From assembly GCF_007997085.1 (NCBI RefSeq), contig NZ_VORR01000002.1, positions 62,001-126,000 on the forward strand: 64,000 bases of DNA, in the 5' to 3' direction. This document shows, piece by piece, positions 63,202 through 64,000 of this stretch. The notes under the pieces are model-generated. The model was not told the origin of the DNA. It ran no database searches and saw nothing but the letters and a program-made list of their open reading frames with translations. This DNA is from Polaribacter sp. IC066 (lineage in GTDB: Bacteria; Bacteroidota; Bacteroidia; Flavobacteriales; Flavobacteriaceae). The stretch's first letter is position 1. Every line of letters starts with the position of its first letter. The translations under genes were made by a program, and so were the position numbers.

Positions 63202-64000
63202 TCAATTTTTTTTACTCTTTAGAGGTGTACTCATCCAATAATCATTCTCTAATTGTAGCGGAGTGACTAGAGATTGAGACAAGGGCAAACTTTTATCAAT
63301 AAAGGTTTTTTGAAGCGGAATATTTTTGTTTTCAAAGATTTCTTGCACAAAAAACTCGCGATACTGATTCATTTTTAAACTTGCTCTTTCATTAATTTTA
63401 AAACCATTAATATCTTTAATATCATTTATTTCAAAGGTAAAATAATTTGCATAGTTGGCGTTTTTTCTTTCTTTTTTAACGTTGATGATTTCAATTGATT
63501 TTTGATCGATTGAAACAGTAACGGCTCTATTATTGGTATCAAAAGGACTCACATTTAAAATTTTTAGTTTTTGTCCTTTATAATACACTTTAAAATTTCT
63601 TCTAAAAGGCGTTAAACTACTAATGTCTATTTTTCTATTAAAATTAATGATAAAACCATTTTCTTTTGGGTTTAAAACGGCTTTGTCTAGTTTAAAATAA
63701 GTGCCGTTATTCGCCTCAAAAAAGTTGTTAAAGGTGATGTAATTCAAATACATTTTATCCTTTTTAGCTTTGTATTCTATGGTAACTGTGTATTGTGGGT
63801 TTTTTGTAAACCTGTAATATAAATTGTAGTTGAATTTATAAATTGCAAAATCTTGTTTAGAAATATAGATAGTTCCTGAAGCTGTATAATCGTACCCAGT
63901 TTTTTTGTTGATAGAAATAAATGAAATTTCATAAAGAGGAACATCATCAGAAAAAGTAATTTTACGAAGCTTAAAGGTATGGTTTTGTAAAAAGTCTTTT
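63202..64000 (-). CDS. Carboxypeptidase-regulatory-like exported protein, 5' part off window
   Basis: The frame is open from the right edge (KDFLQNHTFKLRKITFSDDV…) to the stop at 63202, 266 codons in view. An internal ATG at 63753 is not the start, because the upstream 82 codons are in frame and look coding. Strand-rich sequence with GTIYISKQDFAIYKFNYNLY resembles the C-terminal half of DUF5686-like or CarboxypepD_reg-like proteins common in Flavobacteriaceae. The role is unknown. The N-terminus with its expected signal peptide lies beyond the window. Confidence 0.65.
   Translation of the reverse strand, partial: KDFLQNHTFKLRKITFSDDVPLYEISFISINKKTGYDYTASGTIYISKQDFAIYKFNYNLYYRFTKNPQYTVTIEYKAKKDKMYLNYITFNNFFEANNGTYFKLDKAVLNPKENGFIINFNRKIDISSLTPFRRNFKVYYKGQKLKILNVSPFDTNNRAVTVSIDQKSIEIINVKKERKNANYANYFTFEINDIKDINGFKINERASLKMNQYREFFVQEIFENKNIPLQKTFIDKSLPLSQSLVTPLQLENDYWMSTPLKSKKN

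Overview
The window is a low-GC chromosome segment from a member of the Flavobacteriaceae (Bacteroidota), probably marine. The signs are SprA of the type IX secretion/gliding apparatus, SusC- and Fec-type TonB-dependent receptors, a caa3-like oxidase assembly operon, an arsenosugar-type gene group, and promoters of the TAnnTTTG class. No tRNA, rRNA or CRISPR array was recognised.

Left core (1-8.7 kb): a SusC/RagA receptor whose last few codons lie off the left edge, then an arsenosugar-type group (GT-A glycosyltransferase, radical SAM ArsS, AhpD-like protein, DUF547 protein), a queuosine-precursor transporter and fabD with a clear terminator.

Accessory region (about 9.4-22.6 kb): this is the most unusual part. 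Mostly small genes of unknown function sit in modules separated by eight related hairpin-forming repeats, usually 123-127 bp, each bounded by AAC at one side and GTT at the other. For seven modules the 8-10 bp starting at the GTT on the left are the reverse complement of the 8-10 bp ending at the AAC on the right, and this sequence differs from module to module. That is the arrangement expected of integron cassettes, whose circular form carries a palindromic recombination site, but the repeats are not canonical attC sites and no integrase lies in the window. Cargo includes an RloC/PrrC-like ATPase with a candidate anticodon-nuclease triad, two lipoproteins, a small beta-barrel, a glycine-zipper protein and a sigma factor/membrane protein/hydrolase operon. 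An IS110-family element has inserted inside one repeat, as IS1111-attC elements do in true integrons. The region ends in a broken Fic gene and a 21-bp minisatellite.

Central core (22.6-45.6 kb): an M16 lipoprotein protease; a leucyl-tRNA synthetase carrying an inserted DUF559-like (Vsr-fold) domain; about 1.4 kb of alternating ~215-bp repeats apparently seeded from the 3' end of leuS; SemiSWEET; an enoyl-CoA hydratase and MOSC protein; the cytochrome oxidase operon (ctaB, two subunit III-like proteins, subunit IV, two SCO-like proteins, DUF420); TolC; TsaB; MscS; and TonB.

Right core (44.9-64 kb): VanZ, gcvH, sprA, ruvA and maeB read leftward in one block. They are followed by a SLC13 carboxylate transporter, a Fec-type STN TonB-dependent receptor, a FecR anti-sigma factor and a divergent ECF sigma factor, which together form a cell-surface signalling and uptake unit. 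A partial carboxypeptidase-regulatory-like protein runs off the right edge.
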